Source of the DNA: UBA10349 sp003485905
GTDB taxonomy: Bacteria > Pseudomonadota > Gammaproteobacteria > Arenicellales > Arenicellaceae
Direction of reading: 5' to 3'
NCBI GenBank assembly: GCA_943787185.1
Contig: CALSLL010000004.1
Location: 62,001 to 126,000, forward strand
DNA length: 64,000 nt
Positions 16,558 to 25,379 of the stretch are shown here, one piece after another. The notes beneath the pieces were generated by a model, which was not told the origin of the DNA, ran no database searches, and saw only the letters and a list, made by a program, of their open reading frames with translations. The position numbers were made by a program, and so were the translations under genes. Positions within the stretch are counted from its first letter, which is position 1. Each line of letters opens with the position of its first letter.

Positions 16558-18498
16558 ATGACAAAAACAACTGACACAAAATCTTTAGATTCAAACAGGT
16601 TTGTCTCGAGCGACAAACTAGCTGGAGTAAGCCTTGTCTTGCTCGCGATCGGGTTTGTAATCGCGGTCATGCTTAGCAACTTATTGTTTAATGGCTGGAA
16701 AATCGATTTAACAGAAAATAAGCTTTTCACGCTATCGGAAGGAACAAAAAAGGTGCTTTCAAGCATTGAAGAACCAATTAATCTGTATTTGTTTTTTTCC
16801 GATCAGGCTAGCGAAGACCTTCAAAGTTTACGTGGGTATGCCCAACGGGTACGTGAAATGCTGCGTGAGTTTGAGGATCGAAGTAACGGGAAATTAAAGC
16901 TCAGTGAATTCGATCCCATACCATTTTCAGAGGATGAAGATCAAGCTGCGCAGTATGGTTTGCAGGGGGTGTCCGCAGGCATTGGCGAAGATCCTCTTTA
17001 TTTAGGTTTGGTCGGCACTAATACAATTGGCGATGAACAAAACATCCCGTTCTTTGCACCGGGTCGGGAGTCCTTTCTCGAGTACGATTTAGCAAAACTG
17101 GTTTCGAATTTGGCCACACCAGAGCGAACTAAAATTGGGCTTCTGAGTGGTGTCAATGTTGCTGGGGCGATTGATCCTAGAACGGGGCAGCCGAGCCCTC
17201 CGTGGATGGTCGTTGAGCAAGCTCGTGGGTTGTTCGACGTGCAGGAGATTGATCAATCCGCAACACAGATTGAGGATGATATTAGTTTACTCTGGCTTAT
17301 TCACCCTTCGGGCTTAAGTGAGGAAACGCTATATGGCATTGATCAATATCTTTTGGCAGGTGGTAAAGCGTTAATATTTGTTGATCCGTTGGCAGAAGTA
17401 GCTCCTGGTGAACCAATGGCCCAAGGAATGCCGCCACAACCTGGAGCGTCAACTTTGGACAAGATGTTTAATGCGTGGGGGCTTGAGTTTTTGATTGATC
17501 AGGTAGTGTTAGATCCTATTTACGCCCTTTCTGTGTCTGGCCCCGGAGGTCAGCCGCTTAAGCATCCAGGAATTATTGGTGCTACAGATCGAGCAATTGA
17601 TAACGACGACATTATCACTGCTGAATTAGAAACTATAAATGTATCTGCCGCAGGCCATTTAAATGTGAATGAGCAGAGTTCTTTATTAATGCAGCCACTA
17701 ATAAGTTCTAGTGACGGTGGAGAGACTGTCGAAAGTATGTTGTATCAATTCAGTCAGGATCCAACAGCTTTGTTCGATCAGTTCGATGGCAACAGTTCGG
17801 CTCGGGTTATCGCAGCGCGTTTTTCCGGGCCGATTAAAACGGCCTTCCCGGAAGGCCGGCCGGCCGATGTTGATGTTTCAGAAGCAGACTCACAAGGGGC
17901 GAACAGTGAGGCTTTTCCAGAACACTTACTAGAATCTGTTGTAGATAGCCAAATGGTTATTGTCGCGGATGTTGACTTCTTGAGCGACCGAATGTGGGTC
18001 CAGGTGCAGAGTTTCTTTGGCCAACGTATACCTTCTGCTTTTGCAGACAACGGAAATTTTGTGGTTAATGCCTTGGATAATTTGACAGGGTCTGCAGATT
18101 TAATAAGTGTAAGAAGTCGCGGAACAGCTAATAGACCGTTTACCCTTGTAGATGGAATGCGGGTGTCTGCTGAAGCTCAGTATCGTGAAACTGAACAAAG
18201 CCTGCAAACTGAATTAACCAGTTTAGAGCAGCGCCTCGGTGAGTTGCAAAGTAATCGTCAGGAGGGTTCTGACACGATGTCATTTACTCCGCAGCAGCAA
18301 ACGGAATTGGATCGGTTTTTGCAGGAGCGAAGCCGAATTCGTACCGAGTTACGTGCTGTACGTCGAAACTTGGATCAAGATATCGATCGACTTGGTACTT
18401 TGTTAAAAGCAGTAAATATAGGACTTGTCCCGCTTCTAATTTTATTATTTGGTGTGCTGGTCCATTTTGGCAAACGTTCAGTACGTTCTAACGCCTAG
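16558..18498 (+). CDS. GldG-like ABC-transport auxiliary protein
   Basis: A 646-residue protein with an N-terminal helix (about 22-45), a large GldG-type periplasmic domain (begins NGWKIDLTENKLFTLSEGTK; contains WLIHPSGLSEETLYGIDQYL and GKALIFVDPLAE), a predicted coiled coil at about 540-600 and a second hydrophobic helix near 617-638. Proteins of this family accompany GldA/GldF-type transporters. It begins 20 bases after the permease gene. Its biochemical task is unknown; a binding or coupling subunit on the periplasmic side is the usual assumption. Confidence 0.88.
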   Translation: MTKTTDTKSLDSNRFVSSDKLAGVSLVLLAIGFVIAVMLSNLLFNGWKIDLTENKLFTLSEGTKKVLSSIEEPINLYLFFSDQASEDLQSLRGYAQRVREMLREFEDRSNGKLKLSEFDPIPFSEDEDQAAQYGLQGVSAGIGEDPLYLGLVGTNTIGDEQNIPFFAPGRESFLEYDLAKLVSNLATPERTKIGLLSGVNVAGAIDPRTGQPSPPWMVVEQARGLFDVQEIDQSATQIEDDISLLWLIHPSGLSEETLYGIDQYLLAGGKALIFVDPLAEVAPGEPMAQGMPPQPGASTLDKMFNAWGLEFLIDQVVLDPIYALSVSGPGGQPLKHPGIIGATDRAIDNDDIITAELETINVSAAGHLNVNEQSSLLMQPLISSSDGGETVESMLYQFSQDPTALFDQFDGNSSARVIAARFSGPIKTAFPEGRPADVDVSEADSQGANSEAFPEHLLESVVDSQMVIVADVDFLSDRMWVQVQSFFGQRIPSAFADNGNFVVNALDNLTGSADLISVRSRGTANRPFTLVDGMRVSAEAQYRETEQSLQTELTSLEQRLGELQSNRQEGSDTMSFTPQQQTELDRFLQERSRIRTELRAVRRNLDQDIDRLGTLLKAVNIGLVPLLILLFGVLVHFGKRSVRSNA

Positions 18499-18555
18499 AT
18501 TCTTTCGTTTTATTTCTGGCTGATTTTTATAAGTAAGATTTTATGGGAGCGCTAT

Positions 18556-19563
18556 ATGAATAAGTCCTCAGTAATTCGATTGTTGGTAGTTACGTTGGTG
18601 ATGCTATCAATCGTTCTGGTATTGCAGAAGCAGGATGAAACAGTTAACACGGGTAATTTGTTCGTGCCAGAAGTTAATTCCAACCTTGACGATATTCGCA
18701 ATCTTGTATTGCGTAATGGTACAGATCAGCTAGATATTCTGCGGACGCCAACCGGTGATTGGGTATTGGAACAAGCCGGGAACTATTTGGTTGATACAGG
18801 CCGACTAGCTGAATTTTTGCGAGCCATAGCGGCTTCGAAAACGATCGAAGAGAAAACTTCAAAGGCTGAGTATTATGCACGTCTTGGTGTTGAAAGCGTT
18901 TCGTCAGAGGGAGATTCAACTGAAGTGGCGCTTGATTGGGGTGGGGGAGATGCTGTTGTTCTATTTGGTAATACTCAGGGGTCTTATCGTTATGCGCGAG
19001 AAATCGATCAGCCTACTTCCTGGCTAGTAGATGCCGATATTAATCTCAGTCTTGATGTTTCTACATGGTTGAATACCGAGCTAATTGATATTGATGTTAG
19101 TGATGTACTGGACGTCACTATTTTGCATAGTGATGGTGAATCTTTGAATATAAGTCGCGGCGATGATGCTGGTTATCAGTTGGCTGAGCTACCAGATGGG
19201 CGATCTCTCAAGTACGCATCGATATTGGATTCAGTTGTTTCGTTGCTTTCCGGGCTTACTTTCGATCAGGTTCGTGCGCATGCAGTTGATACTGAGCAGG
19301 ACACGAAGTTGGCTGATACGACAACTACGATAAGGTTAAATGACGATACGCAGTTCGTGTTTAGTCGGTTTGTCGAAACAGACGATGAGGTAAGTTGGTT
19401 TCGCTTGGGGTTATTGCCATCCGATCAGCCATCAACCATATTATCTACTCCCGAGATCGAAGCTTTTCAGCTTGCAGTCGTGGGATGGGAATTTCAGTTT
19501 GCTAATTTCAAGACTGAACAAATTACGCAACGATTGGAAAATTTGCTAGCGCCGCAAGAGTGA
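18556..19563 (+). CDS. DUF4340 domain protein
   Basis: A 335-residue protein with one N-terminal hydrophobic helix (about 6-22) and a beta-rich periplasmic part with two DUF4340-like repeats (DWVLEQAGNYLVDTGRLAEFL; YQLAELPDGRSLKYASI). DUF4340 genes usually close the Gld-like ABC operons, as here, 57 bases after the GldG-like gene and with a GGGAG ribosome-binding sequence. No enzymatic motif is visible. It most likely acts with the transporter. Confidence 0.85.
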   Translation: MNKSSVIRLLVVTLVMLSIVLVLQKQDETVNTGNLFVPEVNSNLDDIRNLVLRNGTDQLDILRTPTGDWVLEQAGNYLVDTGRLAEFLRAIAASKTIEEKTSKAEYYARLGVESVSSEGDSTEVALDWGGGDAVVLFGNTQGSYRYAREIDQPTSWLVDADINLSLDVSTWLNTELIDIDVSDVLDVTILHSDGESLNISRGDDAGYQLAELPDGRSLKYASILDSVVSLLSGLTFDQVRAHAVDTEQDTKLADTTTTIRLNDDTQFVFSRFVETDDEVSWFRLGLLPSDQPSTILSTPEIEAFQLAVVGWEFQFANFKTEQITQRLENLLAPQE

Positions 19564-19639
19564 TGTCACATCCTAGACGATCACCCTTATGGGGAAGACC
19601 CATTTTTGGGTCAGGTATTACCATAGCTAATTAAAAGCT

Positions 19640-20599
19640 CTACATGCAGTGTTCACCAAGAATTAGATTGGGTTCTGGTTGATTAGCCCACTCGCCCATT
19701 GAGCTGTCGTACAGTTTTACGTTTGGGTAGCCTAGCAGTTCGTGCATTACGAACCACGGCGGCGACGCATGCAGACCTTCGTTGCAGTAAGTAACAATCG
19801 TTTTATCGGGTGTTAGCCCGTGTGGGGCATATAGTTCTAGTAGTTCTTCAGTACTTTTGAACGTGCCATCGTCATTAAAGTTTGTTGCCCATGGTACATT
19901 TTGCGCCCCGTAAATATGACCCCGCGCTGCGTGTTCGGTGCCGGTGTGATATACGACACCGGGCGCTTCTCCAGTATATTGTGCGCGTGGCCGACCATCC
20001 ACAATACCGAATCCGTCAGTTGCTAAGCGTGATTTAATAAATGGTAATTCCGCGAGTAACTCGGTGTTGATGGTTGACACTCGATAGTCACTGGTCGCCA
20101 CAGTTGGTGTTTCTGAAACTAATTCGAAACCTGCCGCTTCCCATGCCCCACGCCCGCCATCTAGGATTTTAATTGAGCGATGGCCGTAATATCGCATAGT
20201 CCAAAACACTCGCGTTGCAAACCGGCTATTAAAATTATCGTATAGAACTACAGTTGATTCCGGGCTGACTCCGAGGCGGTCCATTAAGCTTTCGTACATT
20301 GCCTGCGGGGGTAAATTGAATAGTTCTGGGGTAGTGGGGTCTGTAATTTCAGTGCGCCAATCAACGAAATGCGCACCGTCGATGTGCCCGCGTGCGTATT
20401 CCTCGGGAATCTGAGCAATATCAATAACGCGGTAGGCTGGATTTGTTAATTGACCGAACAACTCTGATGCCGAAATCAACACTGATTCGCGTAATGTTGG
20501 GTCGACGACTATGTCATCTCCAGTGCGTGAACAGCTGGCAATAGCCATGCATAGAGAAATAACGAGTAAAGGTGATCTCAAATTTAAGGTAGTACGCAT
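19640..20599 (-). CDS. Lipoprotein sulfurtransferase with two rhodanese domains
   Basis: Rhodanese-type proteins move sulfane sulfur from thiosulfate or mercaptopyruvate to an acceptor. I use the ATG at 20599 (319 residues); the open frame runs 37 codons further upstream, but this start gives a clean lipoprotein signal (LLVISLCMAIASC). Two tandem rhodanese folds follow. The first (FGQLTNPAYRVIDIAQIPEEY) lacks a catalytic Cys and the second carries it in VTYCNEGLHAS, as in two-domain sulfurtransferases. The active loop CNEGLH differs from the CGSGVT of mercaptopyruvate and thiosulfate enzymes, so the donor is open. Periplasmic or membrane-anchored location is inferred from the lipobox. Confidence 0.85.
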   Translation of the reverse strand: MRTTLNLRSPLLVISLCMAIASCSRTGDDIVVDPTLRESVLISASELFGQLTNPAYRVIDIAQIPEEYARGHIDGAHFVDWRTEITDPTTPELFNLPPQAMYESLMDRLGVSPESTVVLYDNFNSRFATRVFWTMRYYGHRSIKILDGGRGAWEAAGFELVSETPTVATSDYRVSTINTELLAELPFIKSRLATDGFGIVDGRPRAQYTGEAPGVVYHTGTEHAARGHIYGAQNVPWATNFNDDGTFKSTEELLELYAPHGLTPDKTIVTYCNEGLHASPPWFVMHELLGYPNVKLYDSSMGEWANQPEPNLILGEHCM

Positions 20600-20951
20600 A
20601 GGATTAATTCTTTTCGACTCTTGTATGTGTTTCTGGTTTGTACCATGAGGTGACCGTTTAGTCAGCTGACTTATTACTTTGTATAGAATGCTACAAATCA
20701 GAAGGCACAATAATCTTGTACATTTGGGTTGTTTCGTGTGCGGGATATCGGACTACTGTGATGTTTTAGCAATATTATGCGCACTGTAGCAGCTAAAACC
20801 GGTATTGCTAGGCTGGATCGCGTTCAGTTGGCTCCCTTAATTGCGATGATTTAGGTTTTTGTTGGTGACGACTGATTATTTTCAAACTGAATTTGGTATT
20901 ATTCAGATCCCCCCAATTTTAGCTTTTTAAGAGTGGCTTAGCCGCTCGGCA
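20600..20951. other. Intergenic region between the rhodanese and gap genes
   Basis: About 350 bases between divergent genes with no likely coding frame. It holds an 8-bp inverted repeat (GTTTTAGC at 20763-20770, GCTAAAAC at 20792-20799) separated by 21 bases, and an extended -10 element TGG-TATTAT at 20894-20902, 50 bases before gap, which is the likely gap promoter although no good -35 is present. Nothing else stands out. Confidence 0.45.
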
Positions 20952-22427
20952 ATGCCATTTACGGAGATAAACGACGTGCGTGACGTTATCGATTCCCATT
21001 TAGACGCCTGGAACGAAAAAATTAGTTTAGCTGAACAAATGATCCCAGTACTGGGGCGTTTGTATCGACAACGCGGATTGGTGCTGCGAATGTTTGGACG
21101 CAAGATGGTGCCAGCAACGACCATCGACATTGTAAAGGCTCATCGCTTTGCACGGCTGATAGTTGGCAACGAGCTGGATATTAAAGTCAGTTTTGAAATG
21201 CTTAAAAAAATTGGCGAACTGAGCTTGTGCCCGGCACGTTTGGACTTGGGTAAATTGGCGCAAGAGTATGTAGTTGGGGAGCAATCCGATATGGATGTTT
21301 TCTTGAGTAGTCGGCTTACTACGATAATGGAAGATTGCGATGAACGTGAAATTGAGCCAAAGGACGTTGTGTTATATGGCTTCGGTCGAATTGGTCGAAT
21401 ATTGACGCGTTTAATGGTCGATAGAGCAGGATCCGGGGAGAGAATGCGGCTTCGCGCAGTGGTGGTTCGAGCGAAGGGTGACGAAGTCGCGGACTTGCTC
21501 AAACGAGCGAGCTTATTGCGTCGTGACTCTGTACACGGAAACTTCGAAGGTTCTGTATCAGTAGATCGTGAAAATCGTGTATTAGTGGTGAATGGAAACT
21601 ATATTCAATTTATCTATGCAGGTTCTCCTAGCGAAATTGATTACACAGTTTATGGAATCCATGATGCGCTGGTTGTAGATAACACTGGTGTGTGGAAGGA
21701 TGAGGCCGGTCTGGGTCAGCACCTTAAAGCTAAAGGGGTTGCTAAAGTCCTTTTGACAGCTCCAGCTAAAGGAGATATCAAAAATATCGTGTATGGAATT
21801 AACAACGATATATTAAAGCCCGAAGACAATATTCTTAGCGCCGCGTCATGTACCACTAATGCGATTGTACCGGTGCTCAAAATAATTAATGATGAGTTTG
21901 GAATTAAGTCTGGTCACGTGGAGACGATTCATTCTTATACTAATGATCAAAATTTAATTGATAATTACCACTCAGCAAATCGAAGAGGCAGGAGTGCGCC
22001 GTTGAATATGGTGCTAACCTCGACAGGCGCAGCTAAAGCTATCGCCAAGGCGGTTCCAGAGCTGGCAGGTAAGTTAACGGGCAACGCGATTCGAGTACCT
22101 ACGCCAAATGTTTCTATGGTAGTTACTAATCTCAATTTAGGCAGAACAACAACGCGCGAAGAAATGAACGACTTTCTACGTGATGTTTCGTACAATTCTC
22201 GCTATCAGGATCAGATTGGTTCTACTTGGTCGACCGAAGTTGTGTCATCTGACTTGGTTGGGACAACGGCAGCAGGGGTGGTGGATGGGGAAGCCACAAT
22301 AGTAGAAGGTGATCGAGCCGTCTTATACGTTTGGTACGACAATGAGGCGGGGTATAGTAATCAACTGGTCCGGCTTATGCAGCAATACGTGGGGCTTGAT
22401 TATCCTGAGATTCCTGCGCGAACCTAA
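20952..22427 (+). CDS. gap: Glyceraldehyde-3-phosphate dehydrogenase, long form
   Basis: A 491-residue GAPDH that oxidises glyceraldehyde 3-phosphate to 1,3-bisphosphoglycerate. About 135 residues precede the Rossmann fold, which begins at VVLYGFGRIGR (near 139-149). The catalytic Cys300 lies in AASCTTNA and the general base His327 in VETIHSYT; the C-terminal VWYDNEAGYSNQ is complete. Ordinary GAPDH has about 330 residues, and this N-terminal extension defines a subfamily seen in pseudomonads and vibrios, often alongside a short paralog. Whether it serves glycolysis or gluconeogenesis is not visible. It stands alone in its orientation. Confidence 0.95.
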   Translation: MPFTEINDVRDVIDSHLDAWNEKISLAEQMIPVLGRLYRQRGLVLRMFGRKMVPATTIDIVKAHRFARLIVGNELDIKVSFEMLKKIGELSLCPARLDLGKLAQEYVVGEQSDMDVFLSSRLTTIMEDCDEREIEPKDVVLYGFGRIGRILTRLMVDRAGSGERMRLRAVVVRAKGDEVADLLKRASLLRRDSVHGNFEGSVSVDRENRVLVVNGNYIQFIYAGSPSEIDYTVYGIHDALVVDNTGVWKDEAGLGQHLKAKGVAKVLLTAPAKGDIKNIVYGINNDILKPEDNILSAASCTTNAIVPVLKIINDEFGIKSGHVETIHSYTNDQNLIDNYHSANRRGRSAPLNMVLTSTGAAKAIAKAVPELAGKLTGNAIRVPTPNVSMVVTNLNLGRTTTREEMNDFLRDVSYNSRYQDQIGSTWSTEVVSSDLVGTTAAGVVDGEATIVEGDRAVLYVWYDNEAGYSNQLVRLMQQYVGLDYPEIPART

Positions 22428-22492
22428 ACGATCAGTGTCAAATAGCCGTGCGAAGTTTATTAAACTTTGTGCTATCGGGCCAAACTGTGAGC

Positions 22493-23137
22493 TTATTTAA
22501 CCGCACCTGCATTTGTAAGCAAAGTAGCAGCGGCTTTGTGTCCGTGAGCGGTTGCCATATTTAACGGTGTTTGACCCCATACAGAAATAACATTTGGGTT
22601 GGCACCGCGACTCAATAATTCTTTGACTACTAACGTGTGTCCGAGGTCGGCGGCCATTAAGAGCGGCGTTCGATTTCCGTTAGCTACAGCTTCGATTCGA
22701 GCGCCTGCATCTAGCAATGTTTGGGTAGCGCGCAAATTCCCAAAACTAGCGGCAAGGTGCAGTGGTGTATGCCCTAGCGAGTCGGGGAGGTTTGGATTTG
22801 CTCCTTCAGAAACGAGAAGTTGCATACAAACACCGCTATTAATATGTACAGCAGCGTGCAGAGGCGTATACAGGTTATTTCCCTGGAGATTTAAATCTGC
22901 ACCGGCGCGAATAAGGGTCTCTACCATGCGAGGGTCAGCAGAAAATGCGGCGAGAATTAAAGGGGTGTTGTTACCTTCGCCCAGCTGATCTGGGTTTTCA
23001 CCTGCTTCAAGTAACGATCGCACTGTATCGTAATCTGCGCGACCGGCAGCTAGATGAATTTCTGCATTGATCGATTCAGACTGAGCAACGCAGAGCACAG
23101 GGATCAATAGTAAGCTTACTAACAAAGATTGAATCAT
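22493..23137 (-). CDS. Exported ankyrin-repeat protein
   Basis: A 214-residue protein with a signal peptide (SLLVSLLLIPVLCVAQS) and about five ankyrin repeats spanning nearly the whole mature part (repeated G-x-TPLxxAA and LLxxGANPN patterns: NNTPLILAAFS, LYTPLHAAVHI, GHTPLHLAASF, NRTPLLMAADL, GQTPLNMATAH). Ankyrin repeats bind proteins; the partner is unknown. It lies 56 bases after the BepA-like gene on the same strand and may be read from the same message. Its 3' end faces gap. Confidence 0.9.
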   Translation of the reverse strand: MIQSLLVSLLLIPVLCVAQSESINAEIHLAAGRADYDTVRSLLEAGENPDQLGEGNNTPLILAAFSADPRMVETLIRAGADLNLQGNNLYTPLHAAVHINSGVCMQLLVSEGANPNLPDSLGHTPLHLAASFGNLRATQTLLDAGARIEAVANGNRTPLLMAADLGHTLVVKELLSRGANPNVISVWGQTPLNMATAHGHKAAATLLTNAGAVK

Positions 23138-23193
23138 TGCGTGCTTGAAATTAGTTTTTTAGGAAGTCTCTTGGGTTAGAAGCGAGAAGAGGA

Positions 23194-24654
23194 TTACTTA
23201 ACCCCGAGAATGGCAAACTGCCGTCGAATATCTTCGAGTCGAGCTTGAACGCTCGCTTTATCATAATAAGAGGTTGCTAAAGATGCTGCTTCTTTAAATT
23301 GCGCTTGAGCAAACCCTAGGTTGCCACTTAGGTAATGATATTCGCCGCGTGATTGATAGGCTTTAAAGGTTTCGCCTGACTCTCCGTAGGCGCGCGCCAG
23401 CATTATATGAAATAGCGGTTCGCCTGGGGTGCTGCGTATTGATTTTCTGAGGACCGGAATGGCCTCGACAAAGCGTTCGGTGAGTACCAGAGCATTCGCA
23501 TAATACATATCAACCGTTTTTTCGTAATGTGACCAGTCTTCTGACAAGGTTTCCCTGACTTTAGACAATTGCGCGATACCCAAATCGTAGTTCTGAGCCT
23601 CTAGTTCTATATCAGATTGCGCGAGTTTATAGCCGACGTGATCGGGGTATTGGTATATAAGTTCAGCAATTTCTGACCTTGCTTGGTCATACTTGTTGGC
23701 TCTCATTAAAATTAGTGAGTAGGCGAAGCGGAGGTCGGCGGGCGCCGCGTTTTCAGTTTCAGCTATTTCGGACTCTATCAGCGCAAGCTCGGAAGGAATG
23801 TTCTTTGCGTACATAGCGCGAATCTTGGCTCTGGCGTAATTGAAATCGGTTTGATCTGCCAAAGGAACATCTGGATAGTTTTCAGTTCGCGCAGCCGATT
23901 CCGAGATTCGGCTTACAGTTAGAGGATGAGATCGTAAAAATTCTGGTGCACCGCTTTCTTTAATGCGACCCCAACGTTGCAGGGTTCTGAAAAACCCGGG
24001 CATTTCGTCGGGGGAATAACCGGCTGCGTACAAACTACGAATTCCTATTGAATCAGCCTCGCGCTCAAATTCTCGGCTGTAGCTTAGGCGTTTTTCAATT
24101 GCTGAAGCATTTGCGTATATAAGAGCGGCCTGCGCGGCCTGTCCTCCGAGCGCTGCGGCGGCAAGAACAGTTGCCAAAGTTGTCAGTACATTACCTTTAG
24201 ATTTCTCTATCCCACGCGCAATATGGTGTTGGGTCACGTGTGCTACTTCGTGGGCTAATACAGATGCAAGTTGATCCTCGTTTTCAGCTTCTAACAATAA
24301 CCCGGTGTGTACAGCAATATGACCGCCTGGCACTGCAAAAGCATTTAGGCTAGCGTCATCGATTAAGTAGAAGTTAAATGACTGTTCAGGATGGTTGCTC
24401 GCTTCTGCAATGCGGTTTCCTACCTTATTTATATAAATCAGCAGCTCTGGGTCGTTTACGAAGTCTAGCTGCTGTCGAGATCGGCGAATAAAGTCGTCCC
24501 CAACCATTTGTTCTTCGCGTGCCGAAATTATGGTCGCCGAACTTGAGCCTAAATCCGGCAACTGGTCGTAATCTGTTGCGCGAGCTTGCATACCAGCCAA
24601 TCCCGAGGGGATTGTTGCAGCAAGGAGCATGTAAATGCGTATTTTATAACCCAT
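23194..24654 (-). CDS. bepA: M48 metalloprotease with TPR tail (BepA-like)
   Basis: A periplasmic zinc protease and chaperone of outer-membrane assembly; in E. coli BepA degrades stalled LptD or BamA substrates. The ATG at 24654 (486 residues) has an AGGA sequence 9 bases upstream and opens the signal peptide; the frame continues upstream to a GTG at 24693 that is less convincing. The zinc motif HEVAHVTQHH is at about 135-144, with the third ligand expected in the following Glu-rich EFEREADSIG. The C-terminal half has tetratricopeptide repeats. It heads a unit with the ankyrin gene; upstream is the divergent tusA-like gene. Confidence 0.92.
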   Translation of the reverse strand: MGYKIRIYMLLAATIPSGLAGMQARATDYDQLPDLGSSSATIISAREEQMVGDDFIRRSRQQLDFVNDPELLIYINKVGNRIAEASNHPEQSFNFYLIDDASLNAFAVPGGHIAVHTGLLLEAENEDQLASVLAHEVAHVTQHHIARGIEKSKGNVLTTLATVLAAAALGGQAAQAALIYANASAIEKRLSYSREFEREADSIGIRSLYAAGYSPDEMPGFFRTLQRWGRIKESGAPEFLRSHPLTVSRISESAARTENYPDVPLADQTDFNYARAKIRAMYAKNIPSELALIESEIAETENAAPADLRFAYSLILMRANKYDQARSEIAELIYQYPDHVGYKLAQSDIELEAQNYDLGIAQLSKVRETLSEDWSHYEKTVDMYYANALVLTERFVEAIPVLRKSIRSTPGEPLFHIMLARAYGESGETFKAYQSRGEYHYLSGNLGFAQAQFKEAASLATSYYDKASVQARLEDIRRQFAILGVK

Positions 24655-24759
24655 GAACGGAAATCCTAAGGGTTTTTTTTGCTTTAAGGCCACCAGTGAA
24701 GCGTGACCATAAGTTTAGACAAGTTGTTGGCTTAACCACATGCGATTAACCTTTACCGC

Positions 24760-24990
24760 ATGAAAAAGAAAGAATCAACGTTAGATACTAGTGGTTTGCG
24801 TTGCCCCATGCCAATTTTATATGCTAAGCGCGCCCTGGCTAAAATGGATGTGGGTGAGTTATTGAGAGTAATAACAACTGACACGTCCGCACCCGCAGAT
24901 TTTGATGCAATGTTGCGACATACTGGGCACGCGCTGCTTGAAAGTATAGAGCAAGACGCATGTCACGAGTTTTTGATTCGCAAGGGGTGA
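24760..24990 (+). CDS. TusA-family sulfur carrier protein
   Basis: A 76-residue cytosolic protein carrying persulfide on one Cys. The family motif is present in TSGLRCPMPIL, with the active Cys about residue 15. Homologues hand sulfur to tRNA thiolation (TusA), molybdopterin synthesis or sulfur oxidation. It does not neighbour tusBCDE, so the branch cannot be told. It is transcribed divergently from the BepA-like gene and precedes the dodecin gene by 76 bases. Confidence 0.9.
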   Translation: MKKKESTLDTSGLRCPMPILYAKRALAKMDVGELLRVITTDTSAPADFDAMLRHTGHALLESIEQDACHEFLIRKG

Positions 24991-25066
24991 ACGTAGTTTC
25001 ACTATTTGTTTCGTTTGCTCGACGGCATCATAAGCAAACTTTCAACAAACTATGACTGAGATAAAT

Positions 25067-25267
25067 ATGAGTGTAGCTCGAATTACCGAAATATCGGCTT
25101 CTTCAACAAAAAGTTTTGAGGACGCAGTGCGCAATGGCGTTGCTCGTTCTTGTAAGACCTTAAAGAATGTTACTAGCGCCTGGGTGGCAGATCAACAGGT
25201 GGTCGTGAAAGATGGCGAGGTGACTCAATACGTTGTTAAGATGAAAGTTACGTTTGTACTTGAGTAA
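25067..25267 (+). CDS. Dodecin family flavin-binding protein
   Basis: Dodecins are dodecameric flavin storage or buffering proteins. I use the ATG at 25067 (66 residues), which gives the normal N-terminus SVARITEISASSTKSFEDAV; an in-frame ATG at 25052 adds five residues. The flavin-stacking Trp is in VTSAWVADQQV, and the C-terminal strand YVVKMKVTFVLE is conserved. The gene ends 20 bases before a strong terminator shared with the convergent groL. Confidence 0.92.
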   Translation: MSVARITEISASSTKSFEDAVRNGVARSCKTLKNVTSAWVADQQVVVKDGEVTQYVVKMKVTFVLE

Positions 25268-25287
25268 AAGTACAAACGTAACAGACT

Positions 25288-25326
25288 AAAAAAAGCCCCG
25301 TCGGGAATTCCGGCGGGGCTTTTTTA
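25288..25326. terminator. Bidirectional terminator between dodecin and groL
   Basis: AGCCCCG (25294-25300) pairs with CGGGGCT (25314-25320), the stem continuing through TCGG/CCGG, with an A run before and a T run after, so it can act on both strands. Confidence 0.88.
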
Positions 25327-25379
25327 ATCACACTGGCGAAATGAAATTAGCTCAATTTCACCAAAGGTGAATGACGGTA

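Noticed and set aside
19597..19612. Short hairpin GACCC/GGGTC after the DUF4340 gene
   Set aside because: Only five base pairs and no T run, so too weak to call a terminator.
20763..20799. Inverted repeat GTTTTAGC/GCTAAAAC as a terminator
   Set aside because: The loop is 21 bases and no T run follows; it may be a protein site or chance.
22453..22467. 7-1-7 palindrome AAGTTTA-T-TAAACTT after gap
   Set aside because: AT-rich, short, and without a T run in the right place; it lies between converging genes and no operator role is supported.
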